From positions 1 to 38,748 of the forward strand of contig JAISCQ010000209.1 in assembly GCA_031265445.1 (NCBI GenBank): 38,748 bases of DNA, read 5' to 3'. The position numbers and the translations under genes were made by a program. The notes beneath the pieces were generated by a model, which saw only the letters and a program-made list of their open reading frames with translations, did no database searches and was not told the origin of the DNA. Positions 16,843 through 26,765 of the stretch are shown here, in pieces. This DNA comes from Bacteroidales bacterium (GTDB lineage: Bacteria; Bacteroidota; Bacteroidia; Bacteroidales; UBA4181). Every line of letters starts with the position of its first letter. The first letter of the stretch is position 1.

Positions 16843-17595
16843 GTGTTTTTTATCCTTTCAAAAACAATCGGCCTTTTGACCAAGCCACTGATATGGCTGA
16901 TCGTGCTGATGCTGTTAGCCGTATTCTGGAGAAAGCCAAAATTGAAAAGGTTTTCATTAATCGCTTCACTGGTAATTTTATTGATATTTACCAATCCATT
17001 CGTTACTGATGTTGCTTTAAAATTATGGGAACCGACGCCCGTCGCCATCGAAACATTACCTGTTTACGATATTGGCATCGTACTTGGCGGTTTTGCGCGC
17101 TATCTGCCGGGGCCAGATCATATTGAACTTACCGATGCCGGCGATCGCCTTTGGCAGACCGTTTCGCTGTATCAGCGGGGGAAAATCAAGAAAATACTGA
17201 TCAGTGGCGCCGGCGCCGAAGATACCAAATCCGAAGCGGAAGCGGTGCACGATGTTCTTATTGCGATGGGCATACCGAATAGCGCCATATTAGCTGAAAA
17301 AGATTCGCGGAATACCCGTGAAAATGCGATTTTCAGCGCAGAGATGATCGCTGAGGAACATTCCGGCGCTACATGCGTGCTGGTTACTTCGGCGCTGCAC
17401 ATGAACCGGTCGCTGGGTTGTTTCCGTAAAGCCGGACTGAATCCTGACGCTTTCCCCGTCGAACATATCACCCGGTACGACAAGGTTTATTGGGCCGAGT
17501 GGTTACGCCCCGATCCTTCCGCATTTAAATACTGGGACCGTATGATGAATGAATGGGTTGGGATCGTTGTGTACAAGCTACAGGGCTATATTTAA
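16843..17595 (+). CDS. YdcF/ElyC-like DUF218 membrane protein
   Basis: The 250-residue protein has two N-terminal membrane helices (TKPLIWLIVLMLLAVFW, and LIASLVILLIFTN), then a DUF218 domain: YDIGIVLGGFARYLP, KKILISGAGAED, SEAEAVHDVLIAMGIPNSAI, the stretch AEKDSRNTRENAIFSAEMI, and CVLVTSALHMNRSLGCFRKA. ElyC and YdcF belong to this group and affect envelope or peptidoglycan-precursor handling, but the biochemical activity is unknown. The start is a GTG at 16843 with no closer ATG. The upstream 57 bp are CT-rich, with repeated ATTCTTC-like words. It lies behind lspA and ends 9 bp before the convergent ligA stop. Confidence 0.82.
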   Translation: MFFILSKTIGLLTKPLIWLIVLMLLAVFWRKPKLKRFSLIASLVILLIFTNPFVTDVALKLWEPTPVAIETLPVYDIGIVLGGFARYLPGPDHIELTDAGDRLWQTVSLYQRGKIKKILISGAGAEDTKSEAEAVHDVLIAMGIPNSAILAEKDSRNTRENAIFSAEMIAEEHSGATCVLVTSALHMNRSLGCFRKAGLNPDAFPVEHITRYDKVYWAEWLRPDPSAFKYWDRMMNEWVGIVVYKLQGYI

Positions 17596-17604
17596 AAACA
17601 CCTT

Positions 17605-19641
<2,037 letters not shown>

Positions 19642-19679
19642 TTAAGAAATTAAGAATTAAGGGTGAAGAGTAAAGAATT

Positions 19680-20429
19680 TTAACAAAAATCATCAACGGT
19701 CAATTGAACCCGGCAGTATTCCTTGCTTGTGTCGGGATTACGAAGCGAGCAAACCCAAACATGTTCGCTATCGCTGCCGTAAAGTATTTCAACAGGGCTA
19801 TGCAGGAGGGCTTCCGAAAGGAAATTGATCTCTATCGATCGAACGGTCAATATTTTGCTGTTTACAGGCAGGTAATTCACCGCCCAGTTCAGGTAGCAGA
19901 CATTATTGACATGGCTATTAACGTCCACATCGCCATATCCCGCAACGATACATGTTTGCGAGGTCATCGCTGCAGCAGGCGCTATCTTGCCGAGTTGCCT
20001 GTCAATCGCATCCTGCGGATAACAGGGCATGTCGCTGCATAAGCGGTCTACGCGCTGTAGCCGGTGCGAGGTACCGTCTATGATCAGCCAGGCCGACGTT
20101 CCTGCGCCGAGCAGTTCCTTGCCGTCAACCGACTTGAAACGGAAATCGCGCAGGGCAAAAAGGCTTTCCATGCCTTTGGGCCAGGTCTCCAGTTGCATGA
20201 TGTCGCCCCAAAGCGGGTAGCGGTACATCTCCACATACAGACGCGACAATACCCAGAACCGGTCTTTTGCAGCCAGATCCTTGAACCCAACCCCCATCGA
20301 TTCGGCATTACGCCAGGCGCTTTCCTGGAAATAGTTGATTGCCGACACAATCGACAACCGGCTTTGCGGATCAACTTCGTATGAATGGATGGGATATTGA
20401 TCTACCCACGATTCTTTCAGTACGCTCAT
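19680..20429 (-). CDS. Acyl-ACP thioesterase (FatA/FatB-like hotdog enzyme)
   Basis: The 249-residue protein is a double-hotdog acyl-ACP thioesterase. The N-terminal half contains YEVDPQSRLSIVSAINYFQE, the segment ESMGVGFKDLAAKDRFWVLS and LWGDIMQLETWPKG. The C-terminal half contains the active-site block DVDVNSHVNNVCYLNW, with the Asn and His that align with the catalytic NxH of plant FatB. It releases free fatty acids from acyl carrier protein and so sets acyl chain length. A clear promoter lies upstream (20462-20491), and a 41-bp tandem array lies directly upstream of that. The downstream neighbour is ligA. Confidence 0.88.
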   Translation of the reverse strand: MSVLKESWVDQYPIHSYEVDPQSRLSIVSAINYFQESAWRNAESMGVGFKDLAAKDRFWVLSRLYVEMYRYPLWGDIMQLETWPKGMESLFALRDFRFKSVDGKELLGAGTSAWLIIDGTSHRLQRVDRLCSDMPCYPQDAIDRQLGKIAPAAAMTSQTCIVAGYGDVDVNSHVNNVCYLNWAVNYLPVNSKILTVRSIEINFLSEALLHSPVEILYGSDSEHVWVCSLRNPDTSKEYCRVQLTVDDFC

Positions 20430-20461
20430 GTTATGATGATTATTTTTGAGACAGGTAAATG

Positions 20462-20491
20462 CAAAAATACATCTTTTTCATGAGAAATCAA
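20462..20491 (-). promoter_or_regulatory. Promoter of the thioesterase-ligA unit
   Basis: On the minus strand TTG (20489-20491) is followed after 19 bp by TATTTTTG (20462-20469), 32 bp before the ATG at 20429. It is a good match to the Bacteroidales consensus. Confidence 0.7.
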
Positions 20492-20520
20492 CTGCCGCCT
20501 TACATTTAGGGTTATAAATA

Positions 20521-20935
20521 AAATCCCATTTACTCTGTCTGTGTAAAGCTAAATTTTTTTCAAATCCTGTCTATGTTTATCTACATAAAGCCAAATTTTC
20601 TTTAAATCCCATTTACTCTGTCTGTGTAAAGCCGATTTTTTTTCAAATCCCATTTACTCTATCTGTGTAAAGCCAAATTTTCTTTAAATCCCATTTACTC
20701 TATCTGTGTAAAGCCCGATTTTCTTTAAATCCCATTTACTCTATCTGTATAAAGCCAAATTTTCTTTAAATCCCATTTACTCTATCTGTATAAAACCATT
20801 TTTTTTTCAAAGTCTATCCATGTATGTCCATATTAAGCCAAATTTTTTTCAAAGTCTATCCATGTATGTCCATATAAAGCCGATTTTTTTTCAAAGTCTA
20901 TCTATATATGTCCATGTAAGGCCCCATTTTTTTCA
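20521..20935. repeat. 41/42-bp tandem repeat array, ten copies
   Basis: Copies start at 20521, 20562, 20604, 20645, 20686, 20727, 20768, 20809, 20851 and 20893, so the period is 41 bp with a few 42-bp units. Each has a conserved AAATCCCATTTACTC-type half and a TAAAGCCAAATTTT-type half. The last three copies form a diverged subtype with AAAGTCTATCCATGTATG. The array fills most of the 571-bp gap between the thioesterase promoter and the stop of the propeller regulator. There are no unique spacers, so it is not a CRISPR. No gene or RNA structure is evident inside it. Confidence 0.93.
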
Positions 20936-21000
20936 AGCGGGTCAGCGATGGAGTATGCAATGGGTGGCAGGTGTTTTTCAAGGACTTCACATACCCCCGT

Positions 21001-23880
21001 TTACCTGGTTTCTTTCCTCATCTCGCTTGGCGCCATGTGAAAATACGCCCTGAATGTTTTGGTGAAATATGACGGGCTTGAAAATCCGACGGTATAGGCT
21101 ATTTCGGAAACAGACAAATCGGTTTCGCGGAGGTATTTTGCAGCAAATTGCAGGCGGGTATTGCGAATCAGCTCATTGGGATTCAGGTCGGAAATCGAAC
21201 GGATTTTACGATAGAAATTTGAACGGCTCATGCCCGTTTCCTTGCAGAAATCGTCCATGTTCATGTCGGGGTCGGTGAGGTGGTCGTTGATATACCTGTA
21301 CACCGAATCCATAAAGCGGCTATCGGACGATGAGGCAGGAAGTTCGGGAAACGCGAAGGACGGTTTCTGTCCGGACAGTTCCCGCAATTTTTCGCGTGAG
21401 GCAATCAGGTTTTGGATGCGCGCCCGGTGCTGTTCCTCCATATTCTCCTGCTCCATCTGCCGGATACGGATGTCGTTTTTTAAACGCATCCCGGTCTGTA
21501 CCGAGTGTATCACCCAGGCGATTCCAGCGGCAGTTACCGCAATGTACAACATCCATGCCCACCATGTATTCCACGGCGGACGGCTGATACTGATTGTCAG
21601 CGTGGCCTCCTGTTCGTTCCACACGCCATCGTTGTTCGATCCTTTCACGCGAAAGGTATAATCGCCGGGCCGGATGTTGGCGTAATAAGCCGTACGCCGG
21701 TTGCCTGCCCCGTTCCATTCCCTGTCGAAGCCTTCGAGCTTGTAGGAATATTGGTTCTGATGTGGATAGATGAAGTTCAGCGCGCTGAATTCTATCGTGA
21801 TGCTGGACTGGTTGTGGTCTAAGCGAAGTTTTCCGGCGATCATACCCGCATCGTCCAGCGGCCGGTTGTTGACCGATATTTTGGTAATGAATACCGGCGG
21901 GATGTAGCTGTTGGTTTTGAATTGCTGCGGATAGAAGGAAACAAAACCATCATTGCCGCCGAAAAATATCTCATTGTCGGCAGTAACCAAACCCGACCCG
22001 GGCGTAAACTCGGATATCCGAATACCGTTATTTTTGTCGAAATTGGTAAATGTCCCTGTTTGCGGGTCAAACTGTGAAATACCTGCCGAGGTGCTCATCC
22101 AGAGTTTGTTATTCCGGTCGGCTACAATGGCGTATACCGCTTCCGATGCCAGCCCGTGGCGTTTCCCGTAGTTTTCGAAAGTTCCGGAGGCATGGTTGAA
22201 CCGGCTCATACCGCCACCCAGGGTGCTCAGCCATATACCGCCGTCTTTTGTCCGGCACATGGATGTAATCCTGTCGGAAGCCAAACCGGAGCTGTCCCCT
22301 TCCATGTGCGAAAACCGCTTTCCCGTATTTGCATGCATGCTGTAGCGGTATAACCCTGTGCCGAAAGAACCGATATAATAGATTCCGGCGCTGTCCTCCA
22401 GCATGCACCGGATATTGGGCGGGCTAAACGTTTGTTCCCTGTCCAGAGGCAGCGGGTGCACCGGTTGTCCGTCGGGCTTCAAATATCCTAATGCGTTTTC
22501 GCCACTGGATCCTACCCAGAGATTTTTCCCGCTGTCGCGAAACAGCATGTAATGGATCGTACCCCATGCCGGTAAAATCGGCCGGATAAACTCGCGCCGC
22601 CCTGTATCAAACCGGTATACGATGTTGCAGGTTGTTCCTATCCACAAGCGGTTGCCTTCCACAAGCAGCGATTTAACGATATTGCGGTTGAATGACCGTT
22701 CGGAGGCGTCCGGAAGGCGGTAATATGTGTATGATTCCCTGCGACGGTCGAAAAACAGCAATCCGCCGCCTTCGGTACCCATCCATATGCCTGTAGCATG
22801 CTCCACCATCGGGCCGACGATTCCGAAAAGCATTCGCCCCTGCATCCCGGGGTCGTGAAAGCGGAACCTTTGGTTATACGGGCTGCAATAACTGACTCCG
22901 CCCGAATAGGTTCCTACCCATACGGTTCCGGACCGGTCGCACAACACATCATACACCGAAAAGTTGCTGATGGGAATATGATCCGCACTATAAGCTGAAG
23001 TGAATTTACGGTTGCGTTCGTCGAAGCTGTTCAAACCGTTGAACGTCCCTACCAGTATGTTTCCTTCCTTATCTTCCGTGATACAGCGGATCATGTTATC
23101 ATTCAGCCCGTCTTCCCTTTTGAAGCGGATAAAATCATCGTTTTTCGCATCGTACAAACATACGCCCTGCTGGTAGAATCCCACCCAAACACGCCCTCTC
23201 GAGTCGCAGAACAATGCGGCGATCCTGTCTTGCGAAATGCTACGGTCATCTTCCGGGTGATACGCGTATTTCCGGGTCTCTTTCGTATGCCGGTTGTAGA
23301 TATAAAGCCCATTGCTGGCGCCTATCCATAAGTTTTCGTCATGATCTTCCGCTAACGAATAAATCGTACTCTCCCCGGGCAATCCGTCAAAAGCGCAATG
23401 TACAAAATCATCCGTTTCCGGAATGTAGCAGTCGAGTCCTTTCGTGGTGCCTATCCACAGGTTTCCCCTGTAATCCTTCAACAGGCAGACAGTGTTATTG
23501 TCGCTGATCGACGGGCCGTGATCCGTATGATCATATTGCTCGAAACGTCCTGTATGGTGGTCGTAACGGTTTAGCCCGCGCCTTGTGCCTACCCACAGGC
23601 AGCCTTTCCCGTCTTCGGCAATCGCTTCAATATGGCTGTTGCTGATATAGTGATCGGGATCGGATTCCCGAAAGATATGAAAACTGTATCCATCGTATTT
23701 ATTCAGCCCGTCGCGTGTGCCAAACCATAAGAATCCCCTGGAGTCCTGGAAAATGGAAATCACCGAAAGCTGCGATAATCCATCTTTTACCGAAAGATGC
23801 TCAAATTGCACGCGATTGCCTTGCGAATATGCAAAACAGGAAGGCAATGCCCATAAAAGCAGAAGATGGATTTTCTTCAT
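21001..23880 (-). CDS. Propeller-sensor AraC regulator lacking kinase and receiver domains
   Basis: The 959-residue protein starts with a signal peptide. Beta-propeller repeats follow (for example IFQDSRGFLWFGTRDGLNKY near residue 45, and many further DGxxW-type repeats to about residue 640). Then come a Y_Y_Y domain (about 711-766, YSYKLEGFDREW, RPGDYTFRVKG), one membrane helix (about 774-794), a ~55-residue linker, and an AraC/HTH_18 domain (about 860-955, MSRSNFYRKIRSISDLNPNE and ISEIAYTVGFSS-like VSEIAYTVGFSSPSYFTKTF). Hybrid two-component regulators of Bacteroidales glycan loci have a histidine kinase, ATPase and receiver between the helix and the AraC domain, and are ~1300-1400 residues long. 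Here all three are absent. It follows the GH29 gene by 18 bp. Confidence 0.87.
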   Translation of the reverse strand: MKKIHLLLLWALPSCFAYSQGNRVQFEHLSVKDGLSQLSVISIFQDSRGFLWFGTRDGLNKYDGYSFHIFRESDPDHYISNSHIEAIAEDGKGCLWVGTRRGLNRYDHHTGRFEQYDHTDHGPSISDNNTVCLLKDYRGNLWIGTTKGLDCYIPETDDFVHCAFDGLPGESTIYSLAEDHDENLWIGASNGLYIYNRHTKETRKYAYHPEDDRSISQDRIAALFCDSRGRVWVGFYQQGVCLYDAKNDDFIRFKREDGLNDNMIRCITEDKEGNILVGTFNGLNSFDERNRKFTSAYSADHIPISNFSVYDVLCDRSGTVWVGTYSGGVSYCSPYNQRFRFHDPGMQGRMLFGIVGPMVEHATGIWMGTEGGGLLFFDRRRESYTYYRLPDASERSFNRNIVKSLLVEGNRLWIGTTCNIVYRFDTGRREFIRPILPAWGTIHYMLFRDSGKNLWVGSSGENALGYLKPDGQPVHPLPLDREQTFSPPNIRCMLEDSAGIYYIGSFGTGLYRYSMHANTGKRFSHMEGDSSGLASDRITSMCRTKDGGIWLSTLGGGMSRFNHASGTFENYGKRHGLASEAVYAIVADRNNKLWMSTSAGISQFDPQTGTFTNFDKNNGIRISEFTPGSGLVTADNEIFFGGNDGFVSFYPQQFKTNSYIPPVFITKISVNNRPLDDAGMIAGKLRLDHNQSSITIEFSALNFIYPHQNQYSYKLEGFDREWNGAGNRRTAYYANIRPGDYTFRVKGSNNDGVWNEQEATLTISISRPPWNTWWAWMLYIAVTAAGIAWVIHSVQTGMRLKNDIRIRQMEQENMEEQHRARIQNLIASREKLRELSGQKPSFAFPELPASSSDSRFMDSVYRYINDHLTDPDMNMDDFCKETGMSRSNFYRKIRSISDLNPNELIRNTRLQFAAKYLRETDLSVSEIAYTVGFSSPSYFTKTFRAYFHMAPSEMRKETR

Positions 23881-23898
23881 CAGCGGTATGGCTGGATG

Positions 23899-25335
23899 TT
23901 ATTTCTCATCCACAATATCGAAGCCTTTCGATTGTCCGGCGCTGCTTGTGCCTGATGCCAATTTCCCTTTCAGTTCCAATTTTACCACTGTGGCGATGGG
24001 GTCGGGCATCTGTTTCGGCAATTGGATTTCCAGGCCTTTTGATGTTTTGGCGGTTTTCAATTTTGTTTTTCCGACAAGCAGCACGGCTGAACGGGCATCG
24101 GCGAGGCCATCGAGTACGATTTTCCCATTAACAGGCCATTCGCATACCGAAAGATACAGGGTGGTTGCCGTTTTGCCATCCTTGCGGGTGATGTATCCCC
24201 AGGCCGGTTTTTCCACCGGGCTGCGCTGCGTCCCGTAAATAGCCGCACCGTTTACTTTCATCCAGCGTCCGATTTCCTGCAGCCTGCTGATGCTTTGCTG
24301 CGGTATCTCGCCTTCGGCAGTGGGGCCAATGTTCAGCAGGTAATTGCCGCCCTTTGAAGCAATGTTGATCAGGTTACGGATGAGTGTTTCCGTGCTTTTC
24401 CAGTTGGTATCCCAGCTCTTAAAGCCCCACGAACCGTTCATGGTCATGCAGGTTTCCCAGTCGAAGCTGCCCAGTTCGCCCGGATCGGGTATTTTCTGTT
24501 CCGGTGTCCTGTAATCGCCGGGGAAGTTCGGGCGTTTCAAACGGTCGTTGGTGATTACCTGCGGATATTTAGCCAATTCGGCATGCAGCTTTTCGGCAAA
24601 TCCGTCGGCCATTCCTGTGGGCGTATCCCACCAAATGACGGCTATGTCGCCGTAGTTGGCCAACAGTTCGCGCACTTGCGGAACAGAAATACGGTCGATG
24701 TAGTCGGCCATCGAACAGGCTTCCTGTGCCGAGTCCCAATGTCCGCGATGCGCCTCGGTGTATGCGTCGATTTTTACAGAATCGGGATTTGCCCAGCCTT
24801 CGGCCATCACCTTGCGGGCTGCCGAACCGCCGGGATTGTTCCAGTCCTGCGCCTGCGAGTAGTAAAAACCCAGCTTCATGCCGTGTTTCCGGCAAGCTTT
24901 GGCTAATTCGTCCAGCACATCTTTCCTGTAGGGCGTGAAGTCAACGATATTGAATTTACTGGCGTTACTTTTGAACATTGCAAAACCATCATGGTGTTTG
25001 GAGGTGATCACGATGTATTTCATACCGGCATCCTTCGCTAACCGAACCCATGCATCGGCGTCGTATTTCGTCGGGTTGAACGTGGAGGCAACCTGTTGAT
25101 ATTCGGCCACGGGAATTTTGCAGCGATTCATGATCCATTCCGCACCACCGCGCCGCTGTTGATGCCCATGATACACGCCACCCCATATGCAATAAGGGCC
25201 CCAATGGATGAACATCCCGAAACGGGCCTCACGCCACCATTCCATTTTTCGGTCATGCGCCTGATCCGGAGTTTGCGCCCCGGTGATTCCCCTCAACGAC
25301 AGGAGGAACAGTAATAATAAGATTTTTGATTTCAT
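23899..25335 (-). CDS. GH29 alpha-L-fucosidase, secreted
   Basis: The 478-residue enzyme has a signal peptide (MKSKILLLLFLLSLRGITGA). The GH29 barrel is recognisable from WWREARFGMFIHWGPYCIWG, VITSKHHDGFAMFKS, and VDFTPYRKDVLDELAKACRK. The likely catalytic nucleophile is Asp237 in IAVIWWDTPTG. NYLLNIGPTAEGEIP closes the catalytic domain, and a short C-terminal beta domain follows. It removes terminal alpha-L-fucose from host or plant glycans in the periplasm. The frame continues to 25452, but the ATG at 25335 gives the signal peptide. It sits between the esterase (upstream) and the propeller-AraC regulator (18 bp downstream), as one likely operon. Confidence 0.9.
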   Translation of the reverse strand: MKSKILLLLFLLSLRGITGAQTPDQAHDRKMEWWREARFGMFIHWGPYCIWGGVYHGHQQRRGGAEWIMNRCKIPVAEYQQVASTFNPTKYDADAWVRLAKDAGMKYIVITSKHHDGFAMFKSNASKFNIVDFTPYRKDVLDELAKACRKHGMKLGFYYSQAQDWNNPGGSAARKVMAEGWANPDSVKIDAYTEAHRGHWDSAQEACSMADYIDRISVPQVRELLANYGDIAVIWWDTPTGMADGFAEKLHAELAKYPQVITNDRLKRPNFPGDYRTPEQKIPDPGELGSFDWETCMTMNGSWGFKSWDTNWKSTETLIRNLINIASKGGNYLLNIGPTAEGEIPQQSISRLQEIGRWMKVNGAAIYGTQRSPVEKPAWGYITRKDGKTATTLYLSVCEWPVNGKIVLDGLADARSAVLLVGKTKLKTAKTSKGLEIQLPKQMPDPIATVVKLELKGKLASGTSSAGQSKGFDIVDEK

Positions 25336-25496
25336 GATGACAGATACAGGTTTAAGAATTTGATAACAAAGTAACCGTTTATGAAGAAAATATACTGTAA
25401 CAGGAGTGTCAAAAAGTTGTAAAAATGTTGCAGAAGAGTAATTGTTCCGCAAAGATTCAAGATTCGGTTATTCAGTCATTTTTAATTCATGATGTG

Positions 25497-26375
25497 TCAG
25501 TACTGCATGAAGGATTTTGCCACAAACTCCATAACCAGCGGCAATTCCATGCGCCAGTAGGTCCAGGTGTGGCCGCCGTCTTTCACGCGGTATTCATGAG
25601 GTATCTCGTTCCTGCGAAAAACAATATGCATCATGCTGTTTCCTTCGAACAGGAAATCATCGTCGCCGCAACTGATATACCAGCGGATGGACTTGATCTT
25701 CTTCATCTCGTCTGCCGAAGCGTTTTTAATGATGCTTTCGATACTGTGACGATTGTAATAATCCTCGATTTGCTGATCCGAAAGACCGGCCAGCCCGTTG
25801 TTGTTACCTGTCCTCTGCTTGAACTGCTCCATGTTCCAGTTTCCGGTAGCAGCGCTCAGCGGTGCAGCGGCAGCAAACATGTCGGGCTGGTGCATTGCGT
25901 AAAAGACAGATCCTCCGCCACCCATCGATAACCCGGCAACGGCGCGGTAACGCCGCTCACTGCGCACACGGTAAGTTTTCTCAATGTGTGGAATCAATTC
26001 CTTGAAAAAGAAATCCTCGTAATTGAAATTACCCTGTATGGCGTTGAAATAGCCGCGAGTACCGGTGTTGGCATCGGGCATCACGATGATCATGGGGCCG
26101 GCCAGTCCTTCGGCAATCACACGGTCGGCAATATTCTGCACCTGTCCGAACTGTACCCAGCCGGTATGATCATCGCCCGAGCCATGCAGGAGGTACAGCA
26201 CGGGATAGCTCTGATCCGATTCATCGTAACCGGCCGGAAGATAAATTGAATACTTGCGATCCATTTTCAAGACCGTACTTTTAACGGTACGCGTCTCAAA
26301 CACTTTGCCCTGCTGGGCCAAAACCATAACCGGCGCATAGCATGCCAGAATGGCGATCAATAATAAATTTTTCAT
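25497..26375 (-). CDS. Secreted CE1-type carbohydrate esterase
   Basis: The 292-residue alpha/beta-hydrolase has a signal peptide (MKNLLLIAILACYAPVMVLA). The lid region is YPVLYLLHGSGDDHTGW. The nucleophile elbow is AGLSMGGGGS with Ser150, and the probable acid and base are in the stretches SCGDDDFLFEG and GGHTWTYW. This is the esterase D/feruloyl or acetyl-xylan esterase group (carbohydrate esterase family 1), which strips ester decorations from polysaccharides. The exact ester cannot be told. An upstream in-frame extension to 26741 crosses regulatory DNA and is rejected. It lies about 160 bp upstream of the GH29 gene on the same strand. Confidence 0.85.
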   Translation of the reverse strand: MKNLLLIAILACYAPVMVLAQQGKVFETRTVKSTVLKMDRKYSIYLPAGYDESDQSYPVLYLLHGSGDDHTGWVQFGQVQNIADRVIAEGLAGPMIIVMPDANTGTRGYFNAIQGNFNYEDFFFKELIPHIEKTYRVRSERRYRAVAGLSMGGGGSVFYAMHQPDMFAAAAPLSAATGNWNMEQFKQRTGNNNGLAGLSDQQIEDYYNRHSIESIIKNASADEMKKIKSIRWYISCGDDDFLFEGNSMMHIVFRRNEIPHEYRVKDGGHTWTYWRMELPLVMEFVAKSFMQY

Positions 26376-26465
26376 GGCATAAAATAATGATGATGATTGA
26401 TGATGATGATGAATAACCGAATAATTGAACGGATAAAAGTAATACAACAAAATTAGAAATCCAAA

Positions 26466-26486
26466 TGTACCCTGCAGTGGGGTACA
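26466..26486. promoter_or_regulatory. Inverted repeat overlapping a -7-like box upstream of the esterase
   Basis: TGTACCC (26466-26472) and GGGTACA (26480-26486) are perfect 7-bp arms around a 7-nt loop. A minus-strand TACATTTG (26462-26469) overlaps the first arm. A protein bound here would block that promoter. Confidence 0.4.
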
Positions 26487-26530
26487 ATTCGAATGGTCGC
26501 ATGCCTTGGACGCTTTGGGGATATACAAAA

Positions 26531-26588
26531 CATTCAATTGACGGCAATTGAATGTTTTGGCCACGGCATAAATAGTTTTGGCCACGGC
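26531..26588. promoter_or_regulatory. Perfect palindrome plus a 21-bp-spaced direct repeat
   Basis: CATTCAATTG (26531-26540) and CAATTGAATG (26545-26554) are perfect 10-bp arms with a 4-nt loop. Immediately next to them GTTTTGGCCACGGC occurs twice, at 26554-26567 and 26575-26588, two helical turns apart. The site lies in the ~390-bp divergent region between the esterase and polA, which holds no gene. It could be the control site of the carbohydrate cluster; this is inference. Confidence 0.45.
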
Positions 26589-26726
26589 CAACTCTATCCA
26601 GTCGTGGTCGGAAGATTGTGAATAGCCCCGACAGGGTAGAATACTGATCCCCACTCTTTGAATCAGTTGCTTTGTATCATTTTCCTGGGGATTATTCGGG
26701 TATGATTCACAATTGTTTTTTTTGAT

Positions 26727-26734
26727 TACTTTTG
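26727..26734 (+). promoter_or_regulatory. -7 box of the polA promoter
   Basis: TACTTTTG matches TAnnTTTG and lies 31 bp before the polA ATG. The -33 element is not clear. Confidence 0.5.
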
Positions 26735-26765
26735 TTTTCATCGAAAACCAAAAAACAAATACCCA

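Noticed and set aside
20521-20935. CRISPR array
   Set aside because: The copies are contiguous and similar along their whole length, with no unique spacers and no cas genes.
26376-26741. Upstream 122-residue extension of the esterase
   Set aside because: It crosses palindromes and promoter-like DNA, and the ATG at 26375 starts a perfect signal peptide.
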